Of a DNA stretch of 64,000 nucleotides, positions 32,653 to 42,599 are shown piece after piece. The first letter of the stretch is position 1. The number at the start of each line of letters is the position of its first letter. The position numbers and the translations under genes were made by a program. Where the stretch lies: assembly GCF_028550415.1 (NCBI RefSeq), contig NZ_JAQQKX010000011.1, positions 97,933 to 161,932 on the forward strand. Reading direction: 5' to 3'. Below the pieces are notes generated by a model. That model made no database searches. It was not told where the DNA came from and saw nothing but the letters and a program-made list of their open reading frames with translations. This DNA comes from Asticcacaulis aquaticus (GTDB lineage: Bacteria; Pseudomonadota; Alphaproteobacteria; Caulobacterales; Caulobacteraceae).

Positions 32653-35562
32653 ATGACCGTCTCGTTCGATTCCAGCCTGCTGACGAGTTACTTCAACTCG
32701 AAGCTCGCCTCCGCCAACAGCGGTTCGGCGGCGGCGCAGGCGGCTGCGACCAAGGCCACGTCGCCCACCGGAACCAGCAAGGCGCCGACCGCGCCGTGGG
32801 AACGCGGCGGTACGAACGACGAGGAACTGGTCAAGAACATCCTTGCCGGCAAGAGCTTCGTGCGCGAATCGGCGACCAATATCGATGTGGCGGGATCGGC
32901 GGCGGACTATAAGAAGCTCTATACTCTCTATACGGGCCTCAGTTCGCTGCGCGCCGTAGCGTCGAAGGCGCAAAGCATCCTGACCGGATCGAATGCGGAT
33001 TCGATCACCAATACGACGACGCTCAACACCCTGCGCCGCAATTTCAGCAAGGGTCTGACCGAGGTCAGCGGTTATGTTAAGGATGCTCAGTACGAGTATC
33101 TCGACCTCATCCAGGGCAAGATTACCGACAAGCTGAAATCGACGGTAGGGGTCGCCAAAACCGACACCAACTATTTCGCCAAGGACATCCATCAGGGCAC
33201 GGCGACCGACGCGGTCGACGCCTTTCAGGGCGATGTGAAGTTCAACATCTCGATCAAGACGACCGGTTCGGCGACACCGAAAAACGTCAGTATCGACCTC
33301 AGCGAGATGGGCAGCGATACGCGCTCGATGTCCAATGTCGTCAACTATATCAACGGCAAGCTGAAAGACGCGGGTGCCTCGACCAAGTTCGAGGTCCAGC
33401 GCACGCCGGGTACCGACAAGACGGTGACGGTCAGCGGCAAGACGACCAAGGTCGGCACCAATCCGGATACCTTTTCGCTCAAGATCAAGGGCGATACGAC
33501 CGAAGCCCTGACCTTCTCGGCACCCACGACGGCCGATTCGATCTTCATGGTTCAGAGCGTCGGCAATACCGACAAGACGACCGAGTACAACAAGACGACC
33601 AAGAAATTCGAGGAAGTCACGCCTGAGCAGACCATGGAACTGGTCAAGTTTCAGGCCGACGCCACGCCGACGACGACAACCGCAACGCCGGGCGATACCT
33701 ACTGGACTGCCGGGCGCAGCGTGCAGGAAGACCTGGCCGACTCGATCACCAAGGTGCATCAGACGGTGTCGGGTCCTGACGGCTCGGTCTATGTGCTGGC
33801 CGATGTCAACGGCACGATCGACGGTCAGACGATCAAGGGCACGCAGGATGTGGCCCTGATCAAGTACGATTCGGCGGGCAAGGTGGTCTATACACGGACG
33901 CTGGGGGCCGCCGACACGGCGACGGGCTATGCGCTGGCCGTATCCGATGACGGCAAGGTGGCCATTGCAGGGTCCGTGACCGGCAGCCTGCCGACCGTCA
34001 CCACGACCTCGACCAGCTATACGGTCGAAGGCCAGACCTATACGGTCAGCCAGACCAAGGAAGACACCGGCACCTCGGGCACCAATGCCACGGTCGCCGA
34101 CAGCTTCGTGACCGTGTTCGATGCCGATGGCGTCGAGCAGTGGACCAAGCGCCGCGGCTCGACTGAAGAGGACATGGCGCTGGGGGTGACCTTCGGCGCC
34201 GACGGTTCTGTCTATGTGGCGGGCAAGGCGCGCGGCGTCATGCTGGGCGGCGGCGGTTCGGCCGGGGGTTGGGATTCCTATGTGATGGGCTTCGACGCCA
34301 CGGGCAAGTCGACCTTCACGACGCAGTCCGGCACGGCGGGCACCGATCAGGCCAGCGCGGTCAAGGTCGTCGGCAATACCATGTACGTGGCGGGCATCGA
34401 AGACAGCAATATGGTCCTTAAGGCCTACGACCTGTCGGTCGCTGGCAAGGCAACCCTGACCGGCACACGCAATCTCGGCGGGCTGGGGGGCGGTCAGATC
34501 GGCGCCATCGATGTCTATAACGGCCAGGTCTATGTCGGCGGTTCCTCCGGCAACGCCAATATTCTGGGCGGCGGCACGGGGGCCACCGCCTTCCACGGCG
34601 GTCAGGACGCTTTTGCCGCCACCGTCAATGTCAACTTCGCCGACACCAGTGGTGACAAGGTCGTCTATTACGGTGGCACCGATGTCGAGGACGACGTCAA
34701 GGTGCAGTTCTCCAGCGGCAAGGTTTATTTCAGCGGTCAGACCGAGGGCGAAATCACCGGCACGACCAAGATCGGCGAGGCCGACGCCTTTATCGCGCGC
34801 ATGGACGTGGCCTCGGGCGCGGTCGAATGGTCGCAGCGCTATACGGGTAAGGACGGCGAGGTCAATCCGAACGCGATGGCCGTCTCGAAAGGCGGGGCGT
34901 CGGTGCTGGATCGGCTGGGTCTGCCGCAGGGTACGATCAAATATACCGACTCGACCCTGATCACTTCGGCGACCTCGACGCGGGCCGGGGACAGCTTCTA
35001 TCTGCGCGACTCGCGCGGCAGCGAGAAGAAGATCACCATCGAAGCCAGCGACACGCTGGAAACCCTTGCCAAGAAGATCCAGCGCGCGGCGGGCTATACG
35101 CTCAAGGTTACCGTAGCCAAGGTGACCGGCAAGGCGGAATCGCAACTGGTCATCGAGCCGGCCAACAAGAACTCGTCGATGGAAATCGTCAAGGGACCGG
35201 CGGGCAAGGATGCGCTCGAAGGGCTGGGCCTCAGCGAAGGCCTGATCACCACGACGGCGGACACCTCGTCTTCGTCGTCCGCCAGCAAGAAAAAGAGCTC
35301 GACCGACGAAAAGCTGATCGGGCTGAATTTCAACGCGGACATCAATCTGACGTCGGAAGACAGCATCGTTGCGGCGATCAAGACTCTGGACGACGCGCTG
35401 AAAAATGTGCGCGCCGCCTACCGCTATCTGCGCTATGGCGAAGAGGACACGTCGGACGACGCCGCGAGCAAGAAAACCTCGACGGCCTCGTCGACGGCCT
35501 ACTGGAATGCCCAGTCTTCCAACTATGCGGCGGCGTTGTCCCGCTTGACAGGCGGCGCATAA
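32653..35562 (+). CDS. FlaEY-like flagellar protein with beta-propeller and hook-IN-type modules
   Basis: 969 aa, the length recalled for Caulobacter FlaEY, whose gene also lies in the flagellin-flbT-flaF-flbA cluster. Residues ~1-170 are helical (YKKLYTLYTGLSSLRAVASK), ~175-240 and ~765-850 resemble flagellin/hook IN motifs (SNVVNYINGKLKDAGA; SDTLETLAKKIQRAAGYTLK), ~350-760 hold five or so SBBP-type propeller repeats (AYSxDG-like GSVYVLADVNG, GADGSVYVAGKARG, GGQDAFAATV), and the C-terminus is again helical (LDDALKNVRAAYRYLRYG). No DNA-binding motif is visible, so a filament-associated structural role is more likely than a transcription regulator. Confidence 0.75.
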   Translation: MTVSFDSSLLTSYFNSKLASANSGSAAAQAAATKATSPTGTSKAPTAPWERGGTNDEELVKNILAGKSFVRESATNIDVAGSAADYKKLYTLYTGLSSLRAVASKAQSILTGSNADSITNTTTLNTLRRNFSKGLTEVSGYVKDAQYEYLDLIQGKITDKLKSTVGVAKTDTNYFAKDIHQGTATDAVDAFQGDVKFNISIKTTGSATPKNVSIDLSEMGSDTRSMSNVVNYINGKLKDAGASTKFEVQRTPGTDKTVTVSGKTTKVGTNPDTFSLKIKGDTTEALTFSAPTTADSIFMVQSVGNTDKTTEYNKTTKKFEEVTPEQTMELVKFQADATPTTTTATPGDTYWTAGRSVQEDLADSITKVHQTVSGPDGSVYVLADVNGTIDGQTIKGTQDVALIKYDSAGKVVYTRTLGAADTATGYALAVSDDGKVAIAGSVTGSLPTVTTTSTSYTVEGQTYTVSQTKEDTGTSGTNATVADSFVTVFDADGVEQWTKRRGSTEEDMALGVTFGADGSVYVAGKARGVMLGGGGSAGGWDSYVMGFDATGKSTFTTQSGTAGTDQASAVKVVGNTMYVAGIEDSNMVLKAYDLSVAGKATLTGTRNLGGLGGGQIGAIDVYNGQVYVGGSSGNANILGGGTGATAFHGGQDAFAATVNVNFADTSGDKVVYYGGTDVEDDVKVQFSSGKVYFSGQTEGEITGTTKIGEADAFIARMDVASGAVEWSQRYTGKDGEVNPNAMAVSKGGASVLDRLGLPQGTIKYTDSTLITSATSTRAGDSFYLRDSRGSEKKITIEASDTLETLAKKIQRAAGYTLKVTVAKVTGKAESQLVIEPANKNSSMEIVKGPAGKDALEGLGLSEGLITTTADTSSSSSASKKKSSTDEKLIGLNFNADINLTSEDSIVAAIKTLDDALKNVRAAYRYLRYGEEDTSDDAASKKTSTASSTAYWNAQSSNYAAALSRLTGGA

Positions 35563-35610
35563 ACAGGCCTTTAGGAGGGATTGGACTTACACCTCCGAGG
35601 GGAAGATTTT

Positions 35611-36264
35611 ATGGCTATGGGTCGCAAGCAAACGATCTGGCTGGCGGGCGGCGGTGCGGCACTGCTGCTGGCGGTTCTGGTGGCCTGGGCGATTTCGTCG
35701 TCGCAAAAAGAAACCCCGCGCATGAACACTGAAGGGCCCGGTCTGGTGCTCGATATCGACGACGCGCCGGCCCTCGACAATCAGAAAACCCTGCGCTGCT
35801 TCGTCGACGGCAGCTTCGTCGGCATGCTGACCATCGCCGAATGCGCCAAGAAAAACGGCGTGGCGGCCAATGCGCTGGATGTCGGCGTTGACGAAAGCGG
35901 CGAAATGACCGCCGCACCGACCGCGTCGCTGGCCCCGCCGCCGCCGGTCAAGGTCGATCCCGCTGCCACCCCGGTCAAGGTCGAGCCCGGTGAGGTCGTC
36001 CCCGAGCCCAAGGCCTCGTCCGGCCCCGTGGCGGCCTGCCTGCGCTATGCGGGTAATGAATGGAACCGCCTGTCCGATGCCATTTCGCTCAATGCCTGCG
36101 TGACGCTGCTCTATGACGGGCGTTGCGTGTCGCCCGGTCAGGCGCAATATGCGCGCTGGGGGACGCAGACCCTGCGCCTGGTCCCCAAAAGGGTCGAAAT
36201 CTCGGATGATAACAAGAGCTTCCGCACCCTGATCGAACAGGGCCAGGGTTGTTCTGTAAAATAA
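35611..36264 (+). CDS. Single-pass membrane protein, unknown
   Basis: 217 aa from ATG 35611 (GAGGGGAAGA upstream; ATG 35617 also possible). An N-terminal membrane helix (IWLAGGGAALLLAVLVAWAI) and a periplasmic part with four to five cysteines (LRCFVDGSFVGML, EC, ACLRYAGNEWNRLS, NACVTLLYDGRCVSPGQAQY, GCSVK) split by a Pro/Val-rich linker (~105-150). Follows the FlaEY-like gene after 48 bases and precedes a lipoprotein gene by 27, so all three may form a unit. No recognised family. Confidence 0.65.
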   Translation: MAMGRKQTIWLAGGGAALLLAVLVAWAISSSQKETPRMNTEGPGLVLDIDDAPALDNQKTLRCFVDGSFVGMLTIAECAKKNGVAANALDVGVDESGEMTAAPTASLAPPPPVKVDPAATPVKVEPGEVVPEPKASSGPVAACLRYAGNEWNRLSDAISLNACVTLLYDGRCVSPGQAQYARWGTQTLRLVPKRVEISDDNKSFRTLIEQGQGCSVK

Positions 36265-36291
36265 ACGGCTCGGTAAAATAGGGAGCGCTTC

Positions 36292-36729
36292 ATGAACGCG
36301 AAGATCATCATGGCGACGGGGCTGATGGCCCTGTCGCTGACCGCCTGCGATTCCAACCGTCTGGTGGCGCCCAAAGATCAGGGCGTCTGCTATCAGATCG
36401 CCTTCCCGAAGGACCAGAAACCGAAGTTCAACGTCGTCAAGCGCGACCTGCCGTCGATCGAATACTGCGCGGCGCATCTTGACCGGGTACGTATCGATTT
36501 CATGAGGCTGGGCTCGCCGCGCAAGGAACTGGTGGGCTCTTTTCAGGGCACCTTCCTGTTCGTCGATGCGCGCGGCGTGAAGATCGGCCAGACCTATGAG
36601 GGACCGCGCTTCCAGTTGCTGGCCAAGGCGCCCGACGGTCGTTTGCTGGTGCCCGGCGCGTTCGAGCAGGAAAAGCCGGACTTCTCGGATGTGCAGACCC
36701 TGCCGGATAACCTGCCGCAAAAGAAGTAA
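36292..36729 (+). CDS. Lipoprotein, unknown
   Basis: 145 aa with a lipoprotein signal ([16 protein letters not shown]19 as lipid site; D at +2 of the lipobox cysteine would favour inner-membrane retention). The mature part has no family I recognise ([39 protein letters not shown]). GGGAGCG precedes the ATG. Same strand and close to the single-pass protein upstream. Confidence 0.65.
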   Translation: MNAKIIMATGLMALSLTACDSNRLVAPKDQGVCYQIAFPKDQKPKFNVVKRDLPSIEYCAAHLDRVRIDFMRLGSPRKELVGSFQGTFLFVDARGVKIGQTYEGPRFQLLAKAPDGRLLVPGAFEQEKPDFSDVQTLPDNLPQKK

Positions 36730-36741
36730 AACGCGTCGCGG

Positions 36742-36765
36742 TGTTCACGCCGAAAGATGTGAACA
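36742..36765. promoter_or_regulatory. TGTTCAC-N10-GTGAACA palindrome before ssb
   Basis: Perfect seven-base arms (36742-36748, 36759-36765), 96 bases before the ssb start. It is not the alphaproteobacterial LexA box, which is a direct GTTC-N7-GTTC repeat. Regulator unknown. Confidence 0.45.
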
Positions 36766-36860
36766 AAGCGTTAACATATCTTGGCAGATTTGGTTTTGCG
36801 ACCTATGCTCATCTGATTCAGATAGGTGTGTCCGCAGCTGGCGGGCAGAACAGGAAGCAC

Positions 36861-37379
36861 ATGGCGGGTTCAGTCAACAAGGTCATCATCATCGGCAATC
36901 TGGGCAAGGATCCGGAAATCCGCACGCTCAATTCGGGTGAACGCGTCGCCAACCTGACGGTGGCCACGTCCGAGCAATGGCGCGACAAGATGTCGGGCGA
37001 GCGCAAAGAAAAGACCGAATGGCACCGCGTGGTCATCTTCAACGACAACCTGGCCAAGATCGCCGAGCAGTACCTGCGCAAGGGCTCGACCGTCTATCTC
37101 GAAGGCTCGCTGCAAACGCGCAAGTGGACCGATCAGCAGGGCGTCGAAAAATATACGACCGAAATCGTGCTCCAGCGCTTCAACGGCAATCTGACGCTTC
37201 TGGGCGGCCGTAATGATAGCGGCGGTGGCCAGTCCTATGGCGGCGGTCAGTCGGGTGGCTATGACCAGGGCGGCTATGGCGACGACAATGGCTATGGCGC
37301 ACCGGCTTCGTCGGGTCCGAAGGCGCAGGGTTCCGGCCCGAAGCAGAACTTCGACCTCGACGACGAAATCCCGTTCTAG
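36861..37379 (+). CDS. ssb: Single-stranded DNA-binding protein
   Basis: 172 aa. OB fold ([55 protein letters not shown]), a Gly/Gln/Tyr-rich flexible linker (~115-155) and the acidic tip DLDDEIPF that recruits replication and repair proteins. ATG 36861 with CAGGAAG upstream; the frame is open 40 codons earlier without homology. Followed by a small terminator. Confidence 0.97.
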   Translation: MAGSVNKVIIIGNLGKDPEIRTLNSGERVANLTVATSEQWRDKMSGERKEKTEWHRVVIFNDNLAKIAEQYLRKGSTVYLEGSLQTRKWTDQQGVEKYTTEIVLQRFNGNLTLLGGRNDSGGGQSYGGGQSGGYDQGGYGDDNGYGAPASSGPKAQGSGPKQNFDLDDEIPF

Positions 37380-37401
37380 GGATTGCGGATAAAGGTTTCA
37401 G

Positions 37402-37425
37402 GGCCTGCGGTAACGCAGGCCTTTT
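37402..37425 (+). terminator. Terminator after ssb
   Basis: GGCCTGCG (37402-37409) and CGCAGGCC (37414-37421), four-base loop, then TTTT. It ends 19 bases before the SDR start. Confidence 0.85.
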
Positions 37426-37443
37426 GCATTTCAGGAGGCGCTC

Positions 37444-38301
37444 ATGACCCATCCCGCTATCGTTCCCGGCACTGTCGCGGTCATCACCGGGGCGGCGTCG
37501 GGCATCGGTCTGGCCGCCGCGCAACGGTTCGCGGCGCTGGGCCTGAAAGTGGTCCTTGCCGATATCGGTGCGGCGCGGCTTGAGGCCGCCAAGGCCGCGA
37601 TCTGGACGCAGACGCCCGAGGCCGACCTCCTGGCGGTGGAAACCGATGTGCGCGACCGCGCGGCGGTCGAACGGCTTGAGCAGGCGGTCCGCGTCGAATT
37701 CGGGCGCGTCGATCTGCTGATGAACAATGCCGCGATCGGTGGCAAAAGCGATATCTTCGGTCCGCTCGATAACTGGCAGAATGTTCTCGACGCCAATCTT
37801 TGGGGCGTTATCCACGGGACGCAGGTCTTCGCGCCGGGCATGATTGCCCAGGGCTCGCCTGGCCTGATCATCAATACCGGCTCGAAACAGGGCATCACCC
37901 TGCCGCCGGGCAACCCGGCCTACAATGTATCCAAAGCCGCCGTGAAGGCCTTTACGGAGTCGCTGGAGCATCAGTTGCGCAACACGCCCGATTGTCAGAT
38001 CAGGGCGCATCTGCTGATCCCCGGTTTCGTCTTTACCGGCATGACGGGCGAGGGGGCCGGGGGCAATCCTTCTGCTAAACCGGACGGTGCCTGGACGTCC
38101 CAGCAACTCATTGATTTCATGTTGGAAGAAATCGCAAAGGGCGACTTCTACATTCTGTGCCCGGACAACGATGTGTCGCGTGAATTGGATGAAAAGCGCA
38201 TGCAGTGGGCCATGGGCGACCTTATCGAAAATCGTCCGCCGCTGTCGCGCTGGCACCCCGACTATGCTGAAGCGTTCAGGGCGTTTGTCGACACAAAATA
38301 G
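37444..38301 (+). CDS. SDR family oxidoreductase
   Basis: 285 aa classical short-chain dehydrogenase. Cofactor loop VITGAASGIGLAAAQRF (residues ~14-30) with TGxxxGIG, NNAAIGG, catalytic S in NTGSKQG and Y-x3-K in PAYNVSKAAVKAF. An acidic residue after the second beta strand (VLADIG) points to NAD rather than NADP. AGGAGG lies six bases before the ATG. The substrate cannot be told; the C-terminal extension (DEKRMQWAMGDLIENRPPLS) is shared with a group of uncharacterised SDRs. Confidence 0.85.
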   Translation: MTHPAIVPGTVAVITGAASGIGLAAAQRFAALGLKVVLADIGAARLEAAKAAIWTQTPEADLLAVETDVRDRAAVERLEQAVRVEFGRVDLLMNNAAIGGKSDIFGPLDNWQNVLDANLWGVIHGTQVFAPGMIAQGSPGLIINTGSKQGITLPPGNPAYNVSKAAVKAFTESLEHQLRNTPDCQIRAHLLIPGFVFTGMTGEGAGGNPSAKPDGAWTSQQLIDFMLEEIAKGDFYILCPDNDVSRELDEKRMQWAMGDLIENRPPLSRWHPDYAEAFRAFVDTK

Positions 38302-38447
38302 TTGTTAACAGGCGGGCATTTAAGCCCTTAAACGACGGGCTGCATTTGGGAATTAAACATAAAAATGCTAAGGTGACGGATCATTTGCGGGCATCGAACT
38401 GATTCCCGTCAAATCCCCGTATTTGCTACGATCAAAGAACCGAATTC

Positions 38448-41213
38448 ATGACCGATACGCCCGCTTCCGGCCTGACGCCTCAAGGTATTGCCCACATTAC
38501 CATCGAGGACGAACTCAAGCGGTCCTATCTCGACTACGCCATGAGCGTCATCGTCTCGCGCGCCCTGCCGGACGCCCGTGACGGTCTCAAACCCGTCCAT
38601 CGTCGCATCCTCTACATGATGCAGGTCTCGGGCTATACGCCGGAAAAAGCCTATGTGAAGTGCGCCCGTCCGGTCGGCGACGTCATGGGCCGGTTACACC
38701 CGCACGGCGATCTGGCCATCTATAATTCGCTGGTCCGTATGGCGCAGCCCTTCTCGATGGGCCTGATGCTGGTGGACGGTCAGGGCAATTTCGGCTCGGT
38801 CGACGGCGATGCGCCGGCGGCCATGCGCTATACCGAATGCCGCCTGTCGAAGGCCGCCATGCCGATCCTGGCCGATATCGACAAGGACACGGTCGATTTC
38901 CAGCCGAACTACGACGGCAAGGAAGAAGAGCCGACCGTTCTGCCGACGCGTATCCCCAACCTCCTGGTTAACGGCGCGGGCGGCATCGCGGTCGGCATGG
39001 CGACCAATATCCCGCCGCACAATCTGGGCGAAGTGATCGACGCCTGTTTAGCTCTTCTCGATAATCCTCAGATTTCGCTCGAAGAACTGCTCGACATCGT
39101 GCCGGGACCGGACTTCCCGACGGGGGCCGAAATCCTTGGCCGATCCGGCGCGCGTCAGGCCCTGATGACGGGCCGCGGCTCGGTCGTCATGCGCGGCAAG
39201 GCGAGCGTCGAGACGATCCGCAAGGACCGCGAAGCCATCATCGTCACCGAGATCCCGTATCAGGTGAACAAGGCGACCCTGATCGAGCACATCGCCGAAA
39301 TGGTGCGCGACAAGCGTATAGAAGGCATTTCCGACATCCGCGACGAATCCGACCGTCAGGGCATGCGCATCGTTGTCGAGCTGAAGCGCGATGCCTCGGG
39401 CGATGTCATCCTCAACCAGCTTTATCGTTACTCGGCTCTGCAAACCAGCTTCGGCGTCAATATGCTGGCGCTCAACCATGGCCGCCCGCAACAGATGGGT
39501 TTGCGCAAGCTGCTGGAACTGTTCCTCGAATTCCGTGAGGAAGTCGTCGTTCGCCGCACCAAGTTCGAGCTGAACAAGGCGCGCGACCGCGGTCACGTCT
39601 TGGTCGGTCTGGCCATCGCGGTCGCCAATATCGACGAAGTGATCCACATTATCCGCTCGTCCGCCGATCCGTCGGAAGCCCGCGAACGCCTGACGGCGCG
39701 CAACTGGCCCGCCGGGGACATGAAGCCGCTGATCGACCTGATCGCCGACCCGCGCTCGATCGTGCTTGACGGCGGCGAAGTGCGCCTGACCGACGAACAG
39801 GCCCGCGCCATTCTGGCCCTCACCCTGTCGCGTCTGACCGGTCTGGGGCAGGACGAAATCTTCGGTGAAGCCCGCACCCTGGCGGCCGCCATCGCCGGGT
39901 TCCTCGAAATCCTGTCGTCGCGCGACCGTATTGTCGGTATCGTCCGTGAAGAGCTAATCGAGGTGCGCGACAATTTCGCCGTGCCGCGTCGCACGACCAT
40001 CGTCGATGGCGAAGGCGATATCGAGGACGAAGACCTCATCCCGCGCGAGGACATGGTCGTCACCGTTACCCATTCCGGCTACGTCAAGCGCACGGCCCTG
40101 TCGGCCTATCGCACCCAGCACCGCGGCGGCAAGGGCCGTTCGGGCATGGCGATGAAGGACGAGGACGCCATCACCGGCATCTACGCCGCCTCGACGCACC
40201 AGCCGATGCTCTTCTTCTCGTCGGTGGGCAAGGCCTATAAGCTGAAGGTCTGGCGCCTGCCGCTCGGCAATCCGCAGTCCAAGGGCAAGGCTTTCGTCAA
40301 CCTGCTGCCGCTCGAAAAGGCCGAGACTGTCACCAATATCCTGACCCTGCCCGAGGACGAAGCCGGCTGGGACAAGCTGGACATTATCTTCGCCACCCGT
40401 TCGGGCGACGTCCGCCGCAACAAGCTGAGCGATTTCGTCAACGTCAACCGCGCCGGCAAGATCGCCATGAAGCTGGAAGACGGCGACGCCATCGTCGGCG
40501 TGGCGGTCTGTACCGAGGATCAGGACGTGCTGCTGTCGACCGCCGCCGGGCGTTCGATCCGCTTTGCCGTCGATGAAGTCCGCGTCTTCAAGGGCCGCGA
40601 CTCGACCGGTGTGCGCGGGGTGCGCCTCAATGGCGACGACAGCGTCATCTCCATGGCCATCCTGCGCCGCGTGAATGCCGATCCGGCGGAACGCGCCGCT
40701 TATTTGAAGCACGCCGCCGCCTTGCGCGCCGCCGTATCGGGTGAAGGCGAAGAGGCCGTCGACACCCCGGTGGTCGAAGAGGAAACCGAAGAGGTCGAGG
40801 GTGAAGCCGCCCTGTCGGTCGAACGCATCGCCGAGCTTGGGGCCGCCGAAGAATTCATCCTCACGATTGCCGATACGGGCTTTGGCAAGCGGACCTCCTC
40901 CTATGATTACCGCCGCACGGGCCGGGGCGGACAGGGGATCGTCGCCATCGACCTGTCGAAACGCGGCGGCAAGCTGGTCGCCTCCTTCCCGGTCGAGGAC
41001 AGCGATCAACTGCTGCTGGTCACCGACGGCGGGCAACTGATCCGCACGCCGGTCGGGCAGGTCCGCATCGCCAGCCGCAATACGCAGGGTGTCACCATCT
41101 TCCGCACCTCGGGCGACAAGGTCGTCTCGGTCGAGCGTCTGGCTGAAAGCGGTGACGACGCCGACGAAGCTCCGGACGATACGACGGTTGAAACCACGCC
41201 GGATGCCGGATAG
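38448..41213 (+). CDS. gyrA: DNA gyrase subunit A
   Basis: 921 aa. Catalytic tyrosine Y128 ([10 protein letters not shown]). In the quinolone-resistance region [15 protein letters not shown] the residues equal to E. coli Ser83 and Asp87 are L89 and N93, the same changes seen in resistant E. coli. The C-terminal pinwheel has the GyrA box as QHRGGKG (usual second residue R) and an acidic insertion at ~765-785 ([20 protein letters not shown]). With GyrB it introduces negative supercoils. coaD starts 27 bases later and is probably cotranscribed. Confidence 0.97.
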   Translation: MTDTPASGLTPQGIAHITIEDELKRSYLDYAMSVIVSRALPDARDGLKPVHRRILYMMQVSGYTPEKAYVKCARPVGDVMGRLHPHGDLAIYNSLVRMAQPFSMGLMLVDGQGNFGSVDGDAPAAMRYTECRLSKAAMPILADIDKDTVDFQPNYDGKEEEPTVLPTRIPNLLVNGAGGIAVGMATNIPPHNLGEVIDACLALLDNPQISLEELLDIVPGPDFPTGAEILGRSGARQALMTGRGSVVMRGKASVETIRKDREAIIVTEIPYQVNKATLIEHIAEMVRDKRIEGISDIRDESDRQGMRIVVELKRDASGDVILNQLYRYSALQTSFGVNMLALNHGRPQQMGLRKLLELFLEFREEVVVRRTKFELNKARDRGHVLVGLAIAVANIDEVIHIIRSSADPSEARERLTARNWPAGDMKPLIDLIADPRSIVLDGGEVRLTDEQARAILALTLSRLTGLGQDEIFGEARTLAAAIAGFLEILSSRDRIVGIVREELIEVRDNFAVPRRTTIVDGEGDIEDEDLIPREDMVVTVTHSGYVKRTALSAYRTQHRGGKGRSGMAMKDEDAITGIYAASTHQPMLFFSSVGKAYKLKVWRLPLGNPQSKGKAFVNLLPLEKAETVTNILTLPEDEAGWDKLDIIFATRSGDVRRNKLSDFVNVNRAGKIAMKLEDGDAIVGVAVCTEDQDVLLSTAAGRSIRFAVDEVRVFKGRDSTGVRGVRLNGDDSVISMAILRRVNADPAERAAYLKHAAALRAAVSGEGEEAVDTPVVEEETEEVEGEAALSVERIAELGAAEEFILTIADTGFGKRTSSYDYRRTGRGGQGIVAIDLSKRGGKLVASFPVEDSDQLLLVTDGGQLIRTPVGQVRIASRNTQGVTIFRTSGDKVVSVERLAESGDDADEAPDDTTVETTPDAG

Positions 41214-41240
41214 AAGACCCACATAATAAGAGGGCACACC

Positions 41241-41723
41241 ATGCGTATCGGGCTTTATCCGGGGACCTTCGATCCGGTTACCAACGGCCATTCCGACATC
41301 ATCGGTCGGGCGGTCAAGCTGGTCGATCATCTGGTGATCGGGGTGGCGCGCAATACCGGCAAGGCGCCGGTCTTCACGCTGGACGAACGCGTCGAGATGT
41401 TGCGCGAAAGCTGCGCCCCGTTTGCCGATCGCGTCGAGGTCTTGCCTTTCGACAGCCTTTTGATGCACTTTGCCGAAGAGGTTAAGGCCTCGGTCATCAT
41501 TCGGGGGTTGCGCGCGGTCGCGGACTTCGAATACGAGTTTCAGATGACGGCGATGAACCAGCAGTTGAACCGTGAGATCGAAACGGTGTTTCTGATGGCC
41601 GATCCCCGGCATCAGGCGATTGCGTCGCGTCTGGTCAAAGAAATAGCCCAATTGGGCGGCAATATCGCGCCGTTCGTCTCTCAAAGCGTCGCCGAGCGGC
41701 TCTTGTCTAAGGTTGGAAAGTGA
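41241..41723 (+). CDS. coaD: Phosphopantetheine adenylyltransferase
   Basis: 160 aa, full length. The nucleotidyltransferase motif GTFDPVTNGHSDIIGRA (T-x-G-H) is at residues 7-23, ARNTGKAPVFTLDERVEMLR follows, and IRGLRAVADFEYEFQMTAMN marks the substrate pocket. It makes dephospho-CoA from 4'-phosphopantetheine and ATP. Between gyrA and a cyclophilin gene, whose start region overlaps its stop. Confidence 0.97.
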   Translation: MRIGLYPGTFDPVTNGHSDIIGRAVKLVDHLVIGVARNTGKAPVFTLDERVEMLRESCAPFADRVEVLPFDSLLMHFAEEVKASVIIRGLRAVADFEYEFQMTAMNQQLNREIETVFLMADPRHQAIASRLVKEIAQLGGNIAPFVSQSVAERLLSKVGK

Positions 41724-41725
41724 AT

Positions 41726-42562
41726 ATGACGTCTAAAATGGGGGCTATGGGTGCCGTCGGTCTGGCTTGCGCCGCAACGCTTATCGCGGGCACAGCGTTC
41801 GCCGCCTCGCCCGGCTATCGCGACGTCGATGCCGAAAACACGCTGGTGATCGATACCAGCAAGGGCCGTGTCATCGTTGAAATGTACCCGGAACTGGCCC
41901 CTCAGCACGTCGAGCGCATGAAGACGTTGACGCGCAAGGGCTTCTATAACGGGCTGAAATTCCACCGCGTCATCGAAGGCTTCATGGCCCAGACCGGCGA
42001 CCCCAAAGGGACCGGCGAAGGCAATTCCGATCTGCCCAATGTGCCGTCGGAATTTACGATCCGCCGCGATGGTGCCTTTCCGATCAGCGTCATCGACGAT
42101 ACGCGCGGCGTGGTTACCGGCTATGTCAAGGCCATGCCGGTGCAGACCCAGACCAACGGCCTGATGGCGATTACCAAGGATAGTCGGGTCAGTGCCTGGG
42201 GCATGTATTGCTCTGGCGCTCTGGGTATGGCGCGCGCGGGCGATGTCAATTCGGCCAACAGCCAGTTCTTCCTGATGCGCAACTATAATAACGTGCTGGA
42301 AAAGAAATATACCGCCTTCGGCATGACTCTGGTCGGGCTCGATGTGGTGCGCAAACTCAAATTGGGCGAACCGCCGGTCGATCCGGACACCATGACCAAG
42401 GTGCAGGTTCTGGCCGACATCCCCGTTGCCGAGCGACCCAAGATCGAGGTCATGGACACGGGGTCCAGCGAATTCAAGGCCCTGATCGAGGCCAAGAAGA
42501 AGGAAGGCCGCGCTGAAATTACCGGGTGCGACGTGCCGGTCCCGGTCAAGGTTCTGCCCTGA
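41726..42562 (+). CDS. Periplasmic cyclophilin-type peptidyl-prolyl isomerase
   Basis: 278 aa with a signal peptide ending at TAFAAS. Cyclophilin motifs: GRVIVEMYPELAPQHVERMK, GFYNGLKFHRVIEGFMAQTG and NSANSQFFLMRN; two insertions (TRGVVTGYVKAMPVQTQTNG and a GMYCSGALGMARAG loop) distinguish this alphaproteobacterial group. It should catalyse proline isomerisation of exported proteins. ATG 41726 is two bases past the coaD stop; a GTG at 41720 overlaps that stop and is an alternative. Confidence 0.9.
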   Translation: MTSKMGAMGAVGLACAATLIAGTAFAASPGYRDVDAENTLVIDTSKGRVIVEMYPELAPQHVERMKTLTRKGFYNGLKFHRVIEGFMAQTGDPKGTGEGNSDLPNVPSEFTIRRDGAFPISVIDDTRGVVTGYVKAMPVQTQTNGLMAITKDSRVSAWGMYCSGALGMARAGDVNSANSQFFLMRNYNNVLEKKYTAFGMTLVGLDVVRKLKLGEPPVDPDTMTKVQVLADIPVAERPKIEVMDTGSSEFKALIEAKKKEGRAEITGCDVPVPVKVLP

Positions 42563-42573
42563 TGATCTTTGAA

Positions 42574-42599
42574 AAGGCCTCCGTATGGAGGCCTTTTTT
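42574..42599 (+). terminator. Terminator between the convergent cyclophilin and COG3650 genes
   Basis: AAGGCCTCC (42574-42582) and GGAGGCCTT (42587-42595), four-base loop, followed by TTTTT. The minus-strand stop is at its very edge. Confidence 0.9.

Noticed and set aside
32602..35145. 847-aa open frame on the minus strand across the FlaEY-like gene
   Set aside because: Antisense shadow of a gene with clear homology; no ribosome site.
36742..36765. LexA box upstream of ssb
   Set aside because: The arms are inverted (GTTC/GAAC) rather than the direct GTTC-N7-GTTC used in alphaproteobacteria.
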